Origin: Patescibacteria group bacterium
GTDB taxonomy: Bacteria > Patescibacteriota > JABMPQ01 > JAHIRA01
Assembly (NCBI GenBank): GCA_018818205.1
Contig: JAHISJ010000016.1
Location: 1 to 45,574, forward strand
Direction of reading: 5' to 3'
Length of the DNA: 45,574 nucleotides
The number at the start of each line of letters is the position of its first letter. The stretch's first letter is position 1. A program made the translations under genes and the position numbers. The notes beneath the pieces were generated by a model. It worked only from the letters and a program-made list of their open reading frames with translations, was not told where the DNA came from and searched no databases. Of this stretch, positions 18,875-25,548 are shown piece by piece.

Positions 18875-18981
18875 TGTCATTCCGGACAGCCATTCTTATG
18901 GCTGAGCCGGAATCTCGTTTCTATTCTCCTGTAAACTGTGAGATCCCGGATAATCATTCAGAAATGATTTCGGGGATGACA
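18875..18981. repeat. 107-bp palindromic element with TGTCATtCC/GGgATGACA ends
   Basis: The terminal inverted repeats TGTCATTCC and GGGATGACA enclose two inner hairpins: ATTCCGG..CCGGAAT with CAGCCAT/ATGGCTG, and ATCCCG..CGGGGAT with ATCATT/AATGAT. Together they form a cruciform with two arms. It resembles small non-coding palindromic elements (MITE-like) seen in many bacteria. The 82-aa ORF across it is not a gene. Confidence 0.7.
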
Positions 18982-19001
18982 AATCTGTTGTGGGGAGAAG
19001 G

Positions 19002-19069
19002 AACAACATGGAAGCCTGCGCGGATCCCGAAGGCTTTGCGAAGGGACTCACGAAAGCAGGGATGTTGTT
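19002..19069. repeat. structured repeat, copy 1
   Basis: A 68-nt element whose ends AACAACAT and ATGTTGTT pair. Inside, CCTGC pairs with GCAGG around a core containing CCGAAGGCTTTGCGAAGG. It shares length, core and fold with the copy at 19120-19189 although its outer stem sequence differs. Transcribed as RNA it would form a long branched hairpin. Confidence 0.65.
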
Positions 19070-19119
19070 TAGGAAACGGAGGGGTCCCCATTAAATTCTG
19101 ATTTCATGGGGAAGAGGAG

Positions 19120-19189
19120 AAACATTCCGGAAGCTGGAGTGGGCTCCGAAGGCTTTGTGAAGGAGCACACGGAAGCTGGAAGAATGTTT
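19120..19189. repeat. structured repeat, copy 2, next to tRNA-Ser
   Basis: A 70-nt element with pairing ends AAACATTC and GAATGTTT, an inner GTG-GCTCC/GGAGC-CAC stem and the core CCGAAGGCTTTGTGAAGG. It ends 6 nt before the tRNA acceptor stem. Both arms differ from copy 1 in ways that keep base pairing, which argues that structure rather than sequence is maintained. Confidence 0.65.
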
Positions 19190-19195
19190 AGACGA

Positions 19196-19285
19196 GGAGA
19201 GGTCGCATAGTGGTCTAGTGCGCACGCTTGGAAAGCGTGTATCCCTTTACCGGGATCGAGGGTTCGAATCCCTCCCTCTCCGCCA
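19196..19285 (+). tRNA. tRNA-Ser (anticodon GGA)
   Basis: The acceptor stem GGAGAGG pairs with CCTCTCC, and discriminator G is followed by an encoded CCA. The anticodon stem CACGC/GCGTG encloses loop TTGGAAA with anticodon GGA (19230-19232), reading UCC/UCU serine codons. The long variable arm (TATCCC...GGGATC region) is typical of class II tRNAs, and the T arm has GGTTCGAATCC. It is 90 nt including CCA. Confidence 0.97.
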
Positions 19286-19344
19286 CGCTATGTCTAAAGA
19301 TATTTAGCAATGCAGAAAAGATCAATCTGTGGTCTATTAAAAAC

Positions 19345-19851
19345 ATGACATACAAAAAGAAAACCTGGATAGAAAAACTTGAAGATGAAGACAAAAAGAA
19401 AAAGTATCCAAAGTTTTTAACATTTGACCCTACATTTCCATGTGGCCCTGCACTTACTAAAATGGGTGCGAAGAAGGGAGATAAAGTTGTAATTACCCTC
19501 CCAACGGAAGTCGATGAGATTATGAAAAAGGTGCCAAAGGGAAAGGTGATTACGTTAAAAGAGATTAGTAGGAAGCTTGCCAAAAAGCATAACGTTGATT
19601 ATTGTTGTACGTTGACTGGTGGATTTTTTGTAACAACTGCGGCAAACGCGGCAAAAGAATATGAAAAGAAGGGCAAGAAGAGAATCACTCCGTATTGGCG
19701 CACACTCAAAATGAACGGATATTTGAACGAAAAATATCCCGGAGGACTTGAAGCACACAGGAAGCTTTTGGAAAAGGAAGGGTTTAATATAGTAAAAAAA
19801 GGCAAGAACAAGTATTTTGTTCAAGACTTTGAGAAGTATTTGGTGACGTGA
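19345..19851 (+). CDS. MGMT-family (alkyltransferase-like DNA-binding) protein
   Basis: A 168-residue protein. The track ORF starts inside the tRNA at 19228; the first sensible start is the ATG at 19345 (MTYKKKTWIEKL). The segment VPKGKVITLKEISRKLAKKH and the later TPYWRTLKMNGYLNEKYPGG resemble the C-terminal DNA-binding domain of O6-alkylguanine alkyltransferases, but the PCHR active-site motif is not visible. It is therefore more likely an alkyltransferase-like or MGMT-fold protein than an active repair enzyme. Its role in DNA-damage recognition is inferred from the family. A terminator follows. Confidence 0.65.
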   Translation: MTYKKKTWIEKLEDEDKKKKYPKFLTFDPTFPCGPALTKMGAKKGDKVVITLPTEVDEIMKKVPKGKVITLKEISRKLAKKHNVDYCCTLTGGFFVTTAANAAKEYEKKGKKRITPYWRTLKMNGYLNEKYPGGLEAHRKLLEKEGFNIVKKGKNKYFVQDFEKYLVT

Positions 19852-19900
19852 GAAAAAATCCTATTAGCTTCCATGTCTTTTAAGTAGGTTACTTAGAATG

Positions 19901-19954
19901 AAAAAGGCTTTCGGTCGTGGTTTATGCACCACACATGGCGGAAAGCCTTTTTTG
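19901..19954. terminator. terminator after the MGMT-family gene
   Basis: AAAAAGGCTTTCGG/CG-GAAAGCCTTTTTT pair over a GTGG..CCAC inner region and end in a T-run. Because of the A-run on the other side it may also stop minus-strand transcription leaving the recombinase gene. Confidence 0.85.
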
Positions 19955-19985
19955 TATCTATTGGTAGTATTTCATTCTAATTTTT

Positions 19986-20802
19986 TTACAGTGGACTTTT
20001 AATTTTTTTTAAACTTGGATTTGTAACTCTTGTATATCGCTCTGTCGTTTTAATATTAGATATGTCCAAGTAAAACTTGAACATATCTAATATCAACACC
20101 ATTTTCTAGGAGGTGAGTGGCAAAGCTATGACGCAGCGAATGAAACGGCGCGTCTTTTTTGATACCTGATTTTTTGAGAGCGTTTTTGAAGATTTTTTGA
20201 ATCGTTCTGGTGTGTAATTTTCCACCTCTTTCACTTTCAAAAAGAACATCATTTTTATCTTTACATGCCATGCATTGTTTAAGACGAGAGAGTATTTTTT
20301 CTGAAATAATGGAGATTCTGTCTTTATTACCTTTTGCTTCATTTATGCGTATTACTTGTTCGTCTAAATCAATATCTTTGATTTTAATATTTTTAACTTC
20401 GCTAACTCTAAGGCCCGCACTATAGGCTAGAGCAAGAATAAGTGTATGTTTATGGTTATTGCTTGAATCAATAATCTTTCTTATTTCTTTTTTTGAAAAA
20501 ACCACGGGAAGCTTCTTGGATTTTTTAGCATGTTGAATGGTGATTCTTTCTTTTACCTTTAGCACCTCGTGAAAAAAGAATTTTATGGCGTTAAGGTTTT
20601 GACTTATTGTTTGAGAAGAAAGTCCTTTTCTCTGTATTGTTTCCAAGTATGCTCTTACCGCTTCAATTTTATGTATACTTGGATTTCTGTTAACAAACTC
20701 AAGGTATTGTTTAATGCATCGCAAATAATTTTTTCTAGTTGATGGACTATAGTTTCTAATTCTAAGCTCGTTTTCTGTTTTAATAAGGTATTGTTGGATC
20801 AT
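19986..20802 (-). pseudogene. tyrosine recombinase (XerC/D-like) with a +1 frameshift before the catalytic Tyr
   Basis: The track ORF (20056-20961) stops right after VQVLLGHI. Dropping one base near 20059-20061 restores [14 protein letters not shown] and a normal end at KIKSPL, stopping at 19986-19988. The best start is the ATG at 20802 ([22 protein letters not shown]), giving about 271 residues. Residues 1-85 form the SAM-like core-binding domain, followed by the catalytic domain with Arg (AGLRVSEV), HSLRHSF and LLGH boxes; the Tyr (ERY) lies beyond the frameshift. It lacks the extra IntI-specific segment between the Lys region and the HxxR box, so it is Xer/phage-integrase-like. It faces away from the cassette array, as intI does in integrons. 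The frameshift could be real, a sequencing error, or recoded. Confidence 0.85.
20053..20093. repeat. 18-bp quasi-perfect inverted repeat at the recombinase frameshift
   Basis: ATATTAGATATGTCCAAG and CTTGAACATATCTAATAT are complementary at all but one position (a G-T wobble as RNA), with a 5-nt loop. The base whose removal restores the recombinase frame lies in one arm, and without it the two arms would be mismatched. This suggests the insertion arose by templated correction of a quasi-palindrome. Confidence 0.8.
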
Positions 20803-20825
20803 ATGTTTTTTGGTTACAATAAAAA

Positions 20826-20868
20826 AAGCGGCACTAGTGTCCTTGAAGGACATTTTCTCCGCTTGCCT
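20826..20868 (-). terminator. minus-strand terminator/attenuator upstream of the recombinase
   Basis: Reading the minus strand, AAGCGG and CCGCTT enclose TGTCCTTCAAGGACA and are followed by TTTTTTT. It lies between the hypothetical gene at 20978-21349 and the preferred recombinase start at 20802. It either ends that gene's transcript or acts as an attenuator in the recombinase leader; TTGTAA-N17-TACTAT a little upstream on the same strand could supply the latter. Confidence 0.65.
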
Positions 20869-20977
20869 GTATAGTATCAATACGTCGGGTATATTACAAG
20901 TGTTGGTAGTGTATCGGTAAAGAGTTCGGGTATACGCTAGTTGTGTGAAATTGAAAATCAATGTTCTTTGAGCAATG

Positions 20978-21349
20978 CTATTTTCCTAGATCCTCAATTT
21001 CGATCGCATTTTTTGTATAGTCTCTGTTAATCTTGCTTCTACCTGGTTTTGCTGGTCCATCATATTGATCGAAGGGGTAGATTGTCATAGCACCTTTGAA
21101 CATCAAAGGATCAAGAATCCATTTCTTCCCTCCAAGCTCAAAATAATCAGGTCCAATAATACCAGCACCAGAAGTGTAAGAAATTATCATTTTTTCATCT
21201 TCAGCTTTAAGCTCATAATCAGCGTATACAAAAGGTATTTGAGGCCCTCTTGTTACCTTATATCTTCCTAAATAAGTAATTGTGAAATCAGGTAAATTAA
21301 AAGAATCAGATTCTTGAAAATCAAGTCTCTCGCTATAATTTTTTTGCAT
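20978..21349 (-). CDS. hypothetical protein, possible reversed first cassette
   Basis: A 123-residue soluble protein of no family I recognise, rich in aromatic and beta-forming residues, with a [23 protein letters not shown] tail. There is no signal peptide or membrane segment. It lies between the recombinase and the first attC-like site but is transcribed opposite to the other cassette genes. A TATACT -10-like box lies shortly upstream on the minus strand. It may be a cassette gene inserted in reverse or a non-cassette gene of the integron platform. Confidence 0.6.
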   Translation of the reverse strand: MQKNYSERLDFQESDSFNLPDFTITYLGRYKVTRGPQIPFVYADYELKAEDEKMIISYTSGAGIIGPDYFELGGKKWILDPLMFKGAMTIYPFDQYDGPAKPGRSKINRDYTKNAIEIEDLGK

Positions 21350-21458
21350 ATTTGTTACTATTACTTTGAAGATTTCTACTTATAGTATAGCACAATCACT
21401 AAAAATCTATATCTTTACAGCTTATTTTTATATCTCTCAATGTAAGTTCTGTAACTTC

Positions 21459-21529
21459 ACACAACAAAGAATATCAGAAATTCATTCCGCTGCGCTCCAT
21501 GAACTTCTGATATTCTTGAACGTTATACG
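21459..21529 (+). other. attC-like recombination site 1 (type A)
   Basis: The R''-like CACACAAC box and the R'-like CGTTATAC box frame a near-perfect stem. AAGAATATCAGAA pairs with TTCTGATATTCTT, then an A/C mismatch, then TTCAT pairs with ATGAA, with loop TCCGCTGCGCTCC. Size, box positions and extrahelical mismatch fit integron attC sites. Confidence 0.75.
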
Positions 21530-21545
21530 CCATTTTGGACTTGCC
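21526..21545. repeat. left copy of inverted repeat flanking the MBL cassette gene
   Basis: ATTTTGGACTTGCC here is the exact reverse complement of GGCAAGTCCAAAAT at about 22182-22195. Adding the nearby GTTATAC/GTATAAC extends the match. The two copies bracket the MBL gene. Confidence 0.7.
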
Positions 21546-21589
21546 TAGTGCAAATAACAACGAATTTATAAAAGTTTTTTTCTAAAGTT

Positions 21590-22177
21590 ATGGCGAAAAT
21601 AAAAGTTTTAATCGAAGGATACGCAAAGCCGCTTGATAAAGGATGGAAGGCTAGTTGTACCACTTGTCTGATTACCACTAACGACAAAAAAATCATAACT
21701 GATCCCGGCTGTAATCGTGTAAAATTACTTGAGGCTTTAGCAGCAGAAGATTTAAATATAGGTGATATTGATTATGTTTTTTTGTCGCATCGACATCCAG
21801 ATCATATTTTGCTTGCTGGTCTTTTTGAGAATGCAAAGTACGTCACTTTTGATGGAAATATGATGTACAATAAAGATGTTCTGTTAGAGTTTGATAAACA
21901 TTGTCTTGGTTCTGATATTGAAATTGTTGCTACCCCAGGTCATGTCAATGAACATCTTTCTCTTATCGTTGATACATCTGAAGGTAAAGTTGCAATAGCC
22001 GGTGACGTAATTTGGTGGCTAGACAGCGAGGAACAAAACTTTGATTTGCATCAAAAAGACCATAATCAAGCAGTTGATTTAAATATGGACACTCTAGTAG
22101 AAAGCCGGAAAAAACTTTTAAAAATGGCGGACTATATAATTCCTGGTCATGGAAAAAGATTTAAGGTGGATAAATGA
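21590..22177 (+). CDS. metallo-beta-lactamase-fold hydrolase (cassette gene)
   Basis: A 195-residue cytoplasmic metallohydrolase. The metal-binding HxHxDH motif is SHRHPDH (residues about 65-71), a second ligand comes from ATPGHVNEH, then AIAGDVIWW carries the bridging Asp, and the final His is in IIPGHGK. This is the complete ligand set of the superfamily, so it is probably active. The sequence resembles small MBLAC1-like hydrolases, not antibiotic beta-lactamases, and it has no signal peptide. It is the first forward gene of the cassette array, between attC-like sites 1 and 2, and is bracketed by an inverted repeat. Confidence 0.85.
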   Translation: MAKIKVLIEGYAKPLDKGWKASCTTCLITTNDKKIITDPGCNRVKLLEALAAEDLNIGDIDYVFLSHRHPDHILLAGLFENAKYVTFDGNMMYNKDVLLEFDKHCLGSDIEIVATPGHVNEHLSLIVDTSEGKVAIAGDVIWWLDSEEQNFDLHQKDHNQAVDLNMDTLVESRKKLLKMADYIIPGHGKRFKVDK

Positions 22178-22181
22178 GGAC

Positions 22182-22207
22182 GGCAAGTCCAAAATAGCAA
22201 GTATAAC
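22182..22207. repeat. right copy of inverted repeat flanking the MBL cassette gene
   Basis: GGCAAGTCCAAAAT is followed by AGCAAGTATAAC. It is the reverse complement of the sequence directly after attC-like site 1 and leads straight into the R''-like box of site 2. Confidence 0.7.
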
Positions 22208-22395
22208 AGCTTGTATGCGGTTCAGTAAAAATGACTCTTTTGAATTTTAATGGAATGTCATTTTTACTGCACCCACATTTTGCACCTCTAAATATACTCG
22301 ACTGAAAGTCTTCAAATAATAGGACGAAACTGCTAAAATCAAAGCATGTACCAATAAAACCGGTGCAAAACGTCGCATACAAATAAACGTTATGC
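22201..22395 (+). other. attC-like recombination site 2 (type B, long)
   Basis: GTATAAC (22201-22207) and CGTTATGC frame an outer stem TTGTATGCG/CGCATACAA. Two inner perfect hairpins follow: CAGTAAAAATGAC/GTCATTTTTACTG, and TTTTGCACC/GGTGCAAAA. At about 195 nt it is longer than the type A sites, like the long attC sites of some chromosomal integrons. Confidence 0.7.
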
Positions 22396-22412
22396 GAAAT
22401 CAAATTGCTTAA

Positions 22413-22865
22413 ATGACTATTAGAAAGTTCAAAAAATCAGATACTACTGAATTGTCGAAGTTGATGATCGACACAGTATTAGAATCTAACATCAAGGACT
22501 ATACAAAAGAGGCTGTTAATCATCTGTGCGAAGAATACACATCCGAGAAAATCCTTATAGATTCTAAGAAAATGTCTATCTTTTTAGCAGTCGAAGAATC
22601 CAAATTATTAGGCACTATCGCCCTTGATGATGATTTGATACTTAGAATGTTTGTTCTTCCGAAGTATCAGGGCAAAAAAATTGGTAAAAAGCTTGTTCAC
22701 CATATTGAAGATATTGCTAGAAAAAGGGCTATCGAAAAATTGAAGTTGCGTGCAAGTATAACCGCGTATGGTTTTTATAAGAAACATGGTTACAAAAAGA
22801 TCAAGGAAACCGACATAAAAGGCATTGGTAAAATAATTTGGATGGAAAAAGATTTAAGCATTTGA
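22413..22865 (+). CDS. GNAT-family N-acetyltransferase (cassette gene)
   Basis: A 150-residue acetyl-CoA-dependent acetyltransferase. The N-terminal TIRKFKKSDTTELSKLM, the strand LLGTIALDDDLILRMFVLP, the acetyl-CoA pyrophosphate loop KYQGKKIGKKLV (motif A, Q/RxxGxG/K) and the closing ASITAYGFYKKHGY are all diagnostic. Length is full for a single GNAT domain. The acceptor is unknown. The ATG is about 20 nt after the R'-like box of site 2, the compact spacing of gene cassettes. Confidence 0.88.
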   Translation: MTIRKFKKSDTTELSKLMIDTVLESNIKDYTKEAVNHLCEEYTSEKILIDSKKMSIFLAVEESKLLGTIALDDDLILRMFVLPKYQGKKIGKKLVHHIEDIARKRAIEKLKLRASITAYGFYKKHGYKKIKETDIKGIGKIIWMEKDLSI

Positions 22866-22876
22866 AAAGAGACTTC

Positions 22877-22948
22877 ACATAACAATGAGTAACAGAAATT
22901 TATCTTCGCTTCGCTACGATAAACTTCTGTTACTCTCAAACGTTAGCT
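22877..22948 (+). other. attC-like recombination site 3 (type A)
   Basis: The CACATAAC box and CGTTAGCT box frame GAGTAACAGAA (22887-22897) paired with TTCTGTTACTC (22925-22935), then a mismatch, then TTTATC/GATAAA. The layout is the same as sites 1 and 5. Confidence 0.75.
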
Positions 22949-22980
22949 GAAATTAATTTTGGATACTATATAATCAATAT

Positions 22981-23403
22981 ATGAATAAAAAAACTTGTTC
23001 CTTTTGCGGTTTTGATGACAAAGCAGTCACTGTATATGAAGACGAAGTGTGCTTTGCAATAGTGAGTGAGAATCCCATTAACAAGCATCATGTTTTGGTC
23101 ATCCCTAAAAAGCATTATGAATCTTTTATAGAGCTTCCGGATAAATTAGCCGTGCATATCTTTCTAGTTGCCAAAAAACTTTCCAAGGCGGTAAGAGAAG
23201 CATGCAATCCAGATGCTATAACTCATTTATTTGACGATGATGTCTCAAAAAGTGGTTACAACATGGTTCCACATTACAAATTTCATATTATTCCAAGGTT
23301 TAAGAAAGATATGCACATGATTGACTGGGGGCAACTAAGAACTGATCAAAACTATGATGATTGTTGTAAGTACGCAAAAGGCATTAAGGATAAATTAAGA
23401 TAA
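22981..23403 (+). CDS. HIT-superfamily protein with altered histidine triad (cassette gene)
   Basis: A 140-residue HIT-fold protein. The core HHVLVIPKKHYESFIELP and the C-terminal MVPHYKFHIIPRFKKD match the family, whose members hydrolyse or transfer nucleoside monophosphates through a central His of HxHxH. Here the triad reads H98-Y-K100-F-H102, so the catalytic His is replaced by Lys. An N-terminal CSFC could bind metal with other residues. It may be an inactive binding protein or use a different chemistry. It lies in a single-gene cassette between sites 3 and 4. Confidence 0.85.
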   Translation: MNKKTCSFCGFDDKAVTVYEDEVCFAIVSENPINKHHVLVIPKKHYESFIELPDKLAVHIFLVAKKLSKAVREACNPDAITHLFDDDVSKSGYNMVPHYKFHIIPRFKKDMHMIDWGQLRTDQNYDDCCKYAKGIKDKLR

Positions 23404-23420
23404 TCTATCCAAAATTAACA

Positions 23421-23528
23421 ACACCTAACAGCGTGTATGCGGTTCCGTTCGTCGTCATACCTCCTACTCATATTACCGCTTCGCGATATTATACAGTCAG
23501 CAAACATCGCATACGTAGACGTTATGTG
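23421..23528 (+). other. attC-like recombination site 4 (type B)
   Basis: ACACCTAAC and CGTTATGT boxes frame the stem GTATGCG/CGCATAC, with the conserved type B flanks CAGCGTGTATGCGGTTC and CGCATACGTAGACGTTATG. The loop holds a short CCGCTTCGCG-like hairpin. Confidence 0.7.
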
Positions 23529-23568
23529 ATATAACAAAATTTAATGCAATCATCTATCTATAGAGTTT

Positions 23569-24318
23569 ATGGCCACCATAGAAACCGGTAAACAATTTCA
23601 GAAAATCGTTGAAGAAATAAAAAAGGATCAAAATGTCTTAGCTTTTTGGATTGATGGAGCGAGAGGAAAAGGAATGGAAACAGAAAACTCTGATTATGAC
23701 GCGAGAATGATTGTAAAAGACAATGTTGTTAATCAGTATAAAGAGAAATATGGAAGCAAGAAGAATCCTGAAATTGAAATCAGCATAATGACATTTGATG
23801 AATTAAAAGAGCATGCAAAATACGGCTCGGAAATGTCCTGGGATAGATATAATTTTGCCCACCTTAAGGTGATGTTTGATCGAACCGGTGAAATTCAAGT
23901 AATAATTGATTCTAAGTCTATGTTATCTAAAAAAGACCAAGACTTGATTATTAAAGATGTTTTAGGTGCTTTTATTAATCAAGTTTATCGTTTAGAAAAA
24001 AATGCAAGAGATGGTAATTTGATAGCCGCAAAATTTGATGCGATCGAGGCAATTCCGTTCCTTCTTGAAGCCATATTTGCACTTGAAGGCAATGTGAGAC
24101 CTTATAATAAATATTTGGTGTGGGAATTAGATAACTATCCTCTCGAAAAATTCCCTTGGAAGAGAGGTGAGCTAGTTTCGAATCTAACCTCAGTTATTGA
24201 TGGAGGTCAATTACACAAGTTGCTTGATATTTTGCTTACTATTAGACCGATATTTAAAGACGAAGGATATTCAGAAGAATTTGATGAGTGGAAAGGCTAC
24301 TATAAAGTTGGAGAATAG
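23569..24318 (+). CDS. nucleotidyltransferase-domain protein (cassette gene)
   Basis: A 249-residue protein of the polymerase-beta-like nucleotidyltransferase superfamily. FWIDGARGKGMETENSDYDARMIV (about residues 27-50) holds the G(S/A)xxG loop and the metal-binding DxD pair; a later EIEIS strand may supply the third carboxylate. The C-terminal half is helical, as in aminoglycoside-type and DUF4037-like nucleotidyltransferases. The substrate cannot be told from sequence. Such enzymes are common integron cargo. It lies in a single-gene cassette between sites 4 and 5. Confidence 0.75.
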   Translation: MATIETGKQFQKIVEEIKKDQNVLAFWIDGARGKGMETENSDYDARMIVKDNVVNQYKEKYGSKKNPEIEISIMTFDELKEHAKYGSEMSWDRYNFAHLKVMFDRTGEIQVIIDSKSMLSKKDQDLIIKDVLGAFINQVYRLEKNARDGNLIAAKFDAIEAIPFLLEAIFALEGNVRPYNKYLVWELDNYPLEKFPWKRGELVSNLTSVIDGGQLHKLLDILLTIRPIFKDEGYSEEFDEWKGYYKVGE

Positions 24319-24371
24319 TCGATTCAGTGATCTCAGTATATCGCTCGCGGAGATATTAAATTTTGTTACAT

Positions 24372-24441
24372 CACATAACAAAGGCTATCAGAAATTCACT
24401 TCACTTTGCTCCGTGAACTTCTGATAGACACGAACGCACTA
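24372..24441 (+). other. attC-like recombination site 5 (type A, 3' box decayed)
   Basis: CACATAAC, then CTATCAGAA (24385-24393) pairs with TTCTGATAG (24419-24427) and TTCAC with GTGAA. The 3' R' box reads CGAACGCACT rather than CGTTA, so the crossover base is lost and the site is probably inactive. Confidence 0.65.
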
Positions 24442-24550
24442 GTGTCGCGTTTAGATAATTTTTTTGTCTTTAATACTATCTTAAACATATCTGCTAGGGA
24501 AAAAAGAAAATTTGAGTTAGTATTTGTATAAGCAATTAATAATAAAACAT

Positions 24551-24865
24551 ATGAGAAGCATTTTATTGTCTTTAGCCTTAGGTGCAGCAGCTGGTATAAT
24601 TGATGTTATTCCAATGATAATTCAGAAATTAGACAAATATGCATGCATATCTGCTTTTGTTCAATGGATCATAATTGGATTCATAGTTACACACATAAAA
24701 ATTCCAGGTGTTGAGGGTTGGTCTAAAGGCACAATCATTGCTGTTTTAATGGCACTACCAATAATTATAATTGTAATGAAAACTGACCTAAAATCAGTAC
24801 CTATTATTTTAATAACGTCAGCAATTCTTGGCGGATTAGTGGGATTTTTTAGCGATAAAATTTAG
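24551..24865 (+). CDS. small membrane protein (cassette gene)
   Basis: A 104-residue protein with three to four hydrophobic helices and no recognised family. The track start is a TTG at 24524; the ATG at 24551 (MRSILLSLALGAAAG) gives a cleaner membrane start. Its GIIDVIP motif after the first helix and a later GWSKGTIIAVLMALP parallel GIIDGII and GLTKGIVFALIV in the cassette protein at 27102, so the two may be distant relatives. Function unknown. Confidence 0.6.
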   Translation: MRSILLSLALGAAAGIIDVIPMIIQKLDKYACISAFVQWIIIGFIVTHIKIPGVEGWSKGTIIAVLMALPIIIIVMKTDLKSVPIILITSAILGGLVGFFSDKI

Positions 24866-24885
24866 TGTTTCTTGCAAGGCTAAAA

Positions 24886-24925
24886 TTAAACTTTCTCCAT
24901 GTCTTCCAGCAGGGAGAAAGTTTAA
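24886..24925. other. 13-bp perfect hairpin after the membrane cassette gene
   Basis: TTAAACTTTCTCC and GGAGAAAGTTTAA enclose a 14-nt loop. There is no T-run on the plus strand, so it is a poor terminator; it may be a cassette-end structure or stabilise the mRNA. The rest of 24866-25126 holds only the decayed attC-like site 6. Confidence 0.5.
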
Positions 24926-25012
24926 AATAGTTAAGAATAAGCCAAAAGCTCGAATAGTTTTTCATAATGACAAATGGGTTGAAAGCGGTACACTTATAAT
25001 GGAGTTATTAAG

Positions 25013-25098
25013 GGCTAACCCGTGAGTCACAGTTCAAACTTCGTCTAGCAGTGGCTATCCGAAATTGAAACTTCAGATAATGCGCAAACATTATGTGC
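25013..25098 (+). other. degenerate attC-like site 6
   Basis: GGCTAAC at the left and CATTATGTGC at the right resemble R'' and R' boxes; the right box matches the CGTTATGTGA of site 4 except for G to A. The stem between (GTTCAAACTTCG with CGAAATTGAAAC) is imperfect. Position just before the Nudix gene supports a cassette junction. Confidence 0.4.
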
Positions 25099-25126
25099 AA
25101 TTTATTCGATCAATAAACATTTAATA

Positions 25127-25537
25127 ATGAAAACGAGAGTAATAGTAAGTGCGGTAATTGAAGATGGTCATAAACTTCTCTTTGCCAAGAAAAAAGAAAA
25201 TGTTGGCCCATATCCAAATACTTGGCATCTAATTGGTGGAGGCATTGAGGAGGAAGAATCGTTAGAGGAGAGTATCAAAAGAGAAGTTCGAGAGGAAGCT
25301 AACATTGAAATTGAAATTATCGAAAGTGTAGGCTTTGATGATGATTTTGAACCTGATAAAAAAGGTGAGTTGACTCACTACATTTTTCTTGTTTACAAAG
25401 CTAAGTATATTTCTGGTGAAGCAAAAGCTGATGACGATGTAGTCGAACTGAGGTGGTTTTCAAAGAAGACTCTACCTGTGAAAATGTTTAATAGACCATC
25501 ATTGAAGCTTTTTAAAAGAATGGGTTATATCTCATAG
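25127..25537 (+). CDS. Nudix hydrolase (cassette gene)
   Basis: A 136-residue Nudix-fold pyrophosphohydrolase. The Nudix box GGGIEEEESLEESIKREVREEANIEI fits GX5EX7REUXEEXGU except that the last Gly is Asn; all catalytic Glu residues are present. The VSAVIEDGHKLLFAKKKENVGPYPNTWHLIGG start is typical of MutT-like members acting on nucleoside diphosphate derivatives. It is full length, with no signal peptide. It is a single-gene cassette ended by the good attC-like site 7. Confidence 0.88.
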   Translation: MKTRVIVSAVIEDGHKLLFAKKKENVGPYPNTWHLIGGGIEEEESLEESIKREVREEANIEIEIIESVGFDDDFEPDKKGELTHYIFLVYKAKYISGEAKADDDVVELRWFSKKTLPVKMFNRPSLKLFKRMGYIS

Positions 25538-25548
25538 TCACGAAAACG

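Noticed and set aside
18853-19101. 82-aa ORF
   Set aside because: It runs through the palindromic element and structured repeat and has no ribosome site or protein-like pattern.
19196-19285. tRNA-Ser as attachment site for the recombinase element
   Set aside because: I found no second copy of the tRNA 3' end within the window.
19228-19344. Upstream part of the 207-aa ORF
   Set aside because: It lies inside tRNA-Ser; the protein start is moved to 19345.
19345-19851. Active O6-alkylguanine DNA alkyltransferase
   Set aside because: The PCHR active-site cysteine motif is not found.
20056-20961. ORF of 301 aa taken at face value as a complete recombinase
   Set aside because: It ends before the catalytic Tyr, which is encoded in the next frame, and its first 53 residues precede a better start and cover a terminator-like stem.
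21366-21548. 60-aa ORF
   Set aside because: It reads through attC-like site 1 and has no ribosome site.
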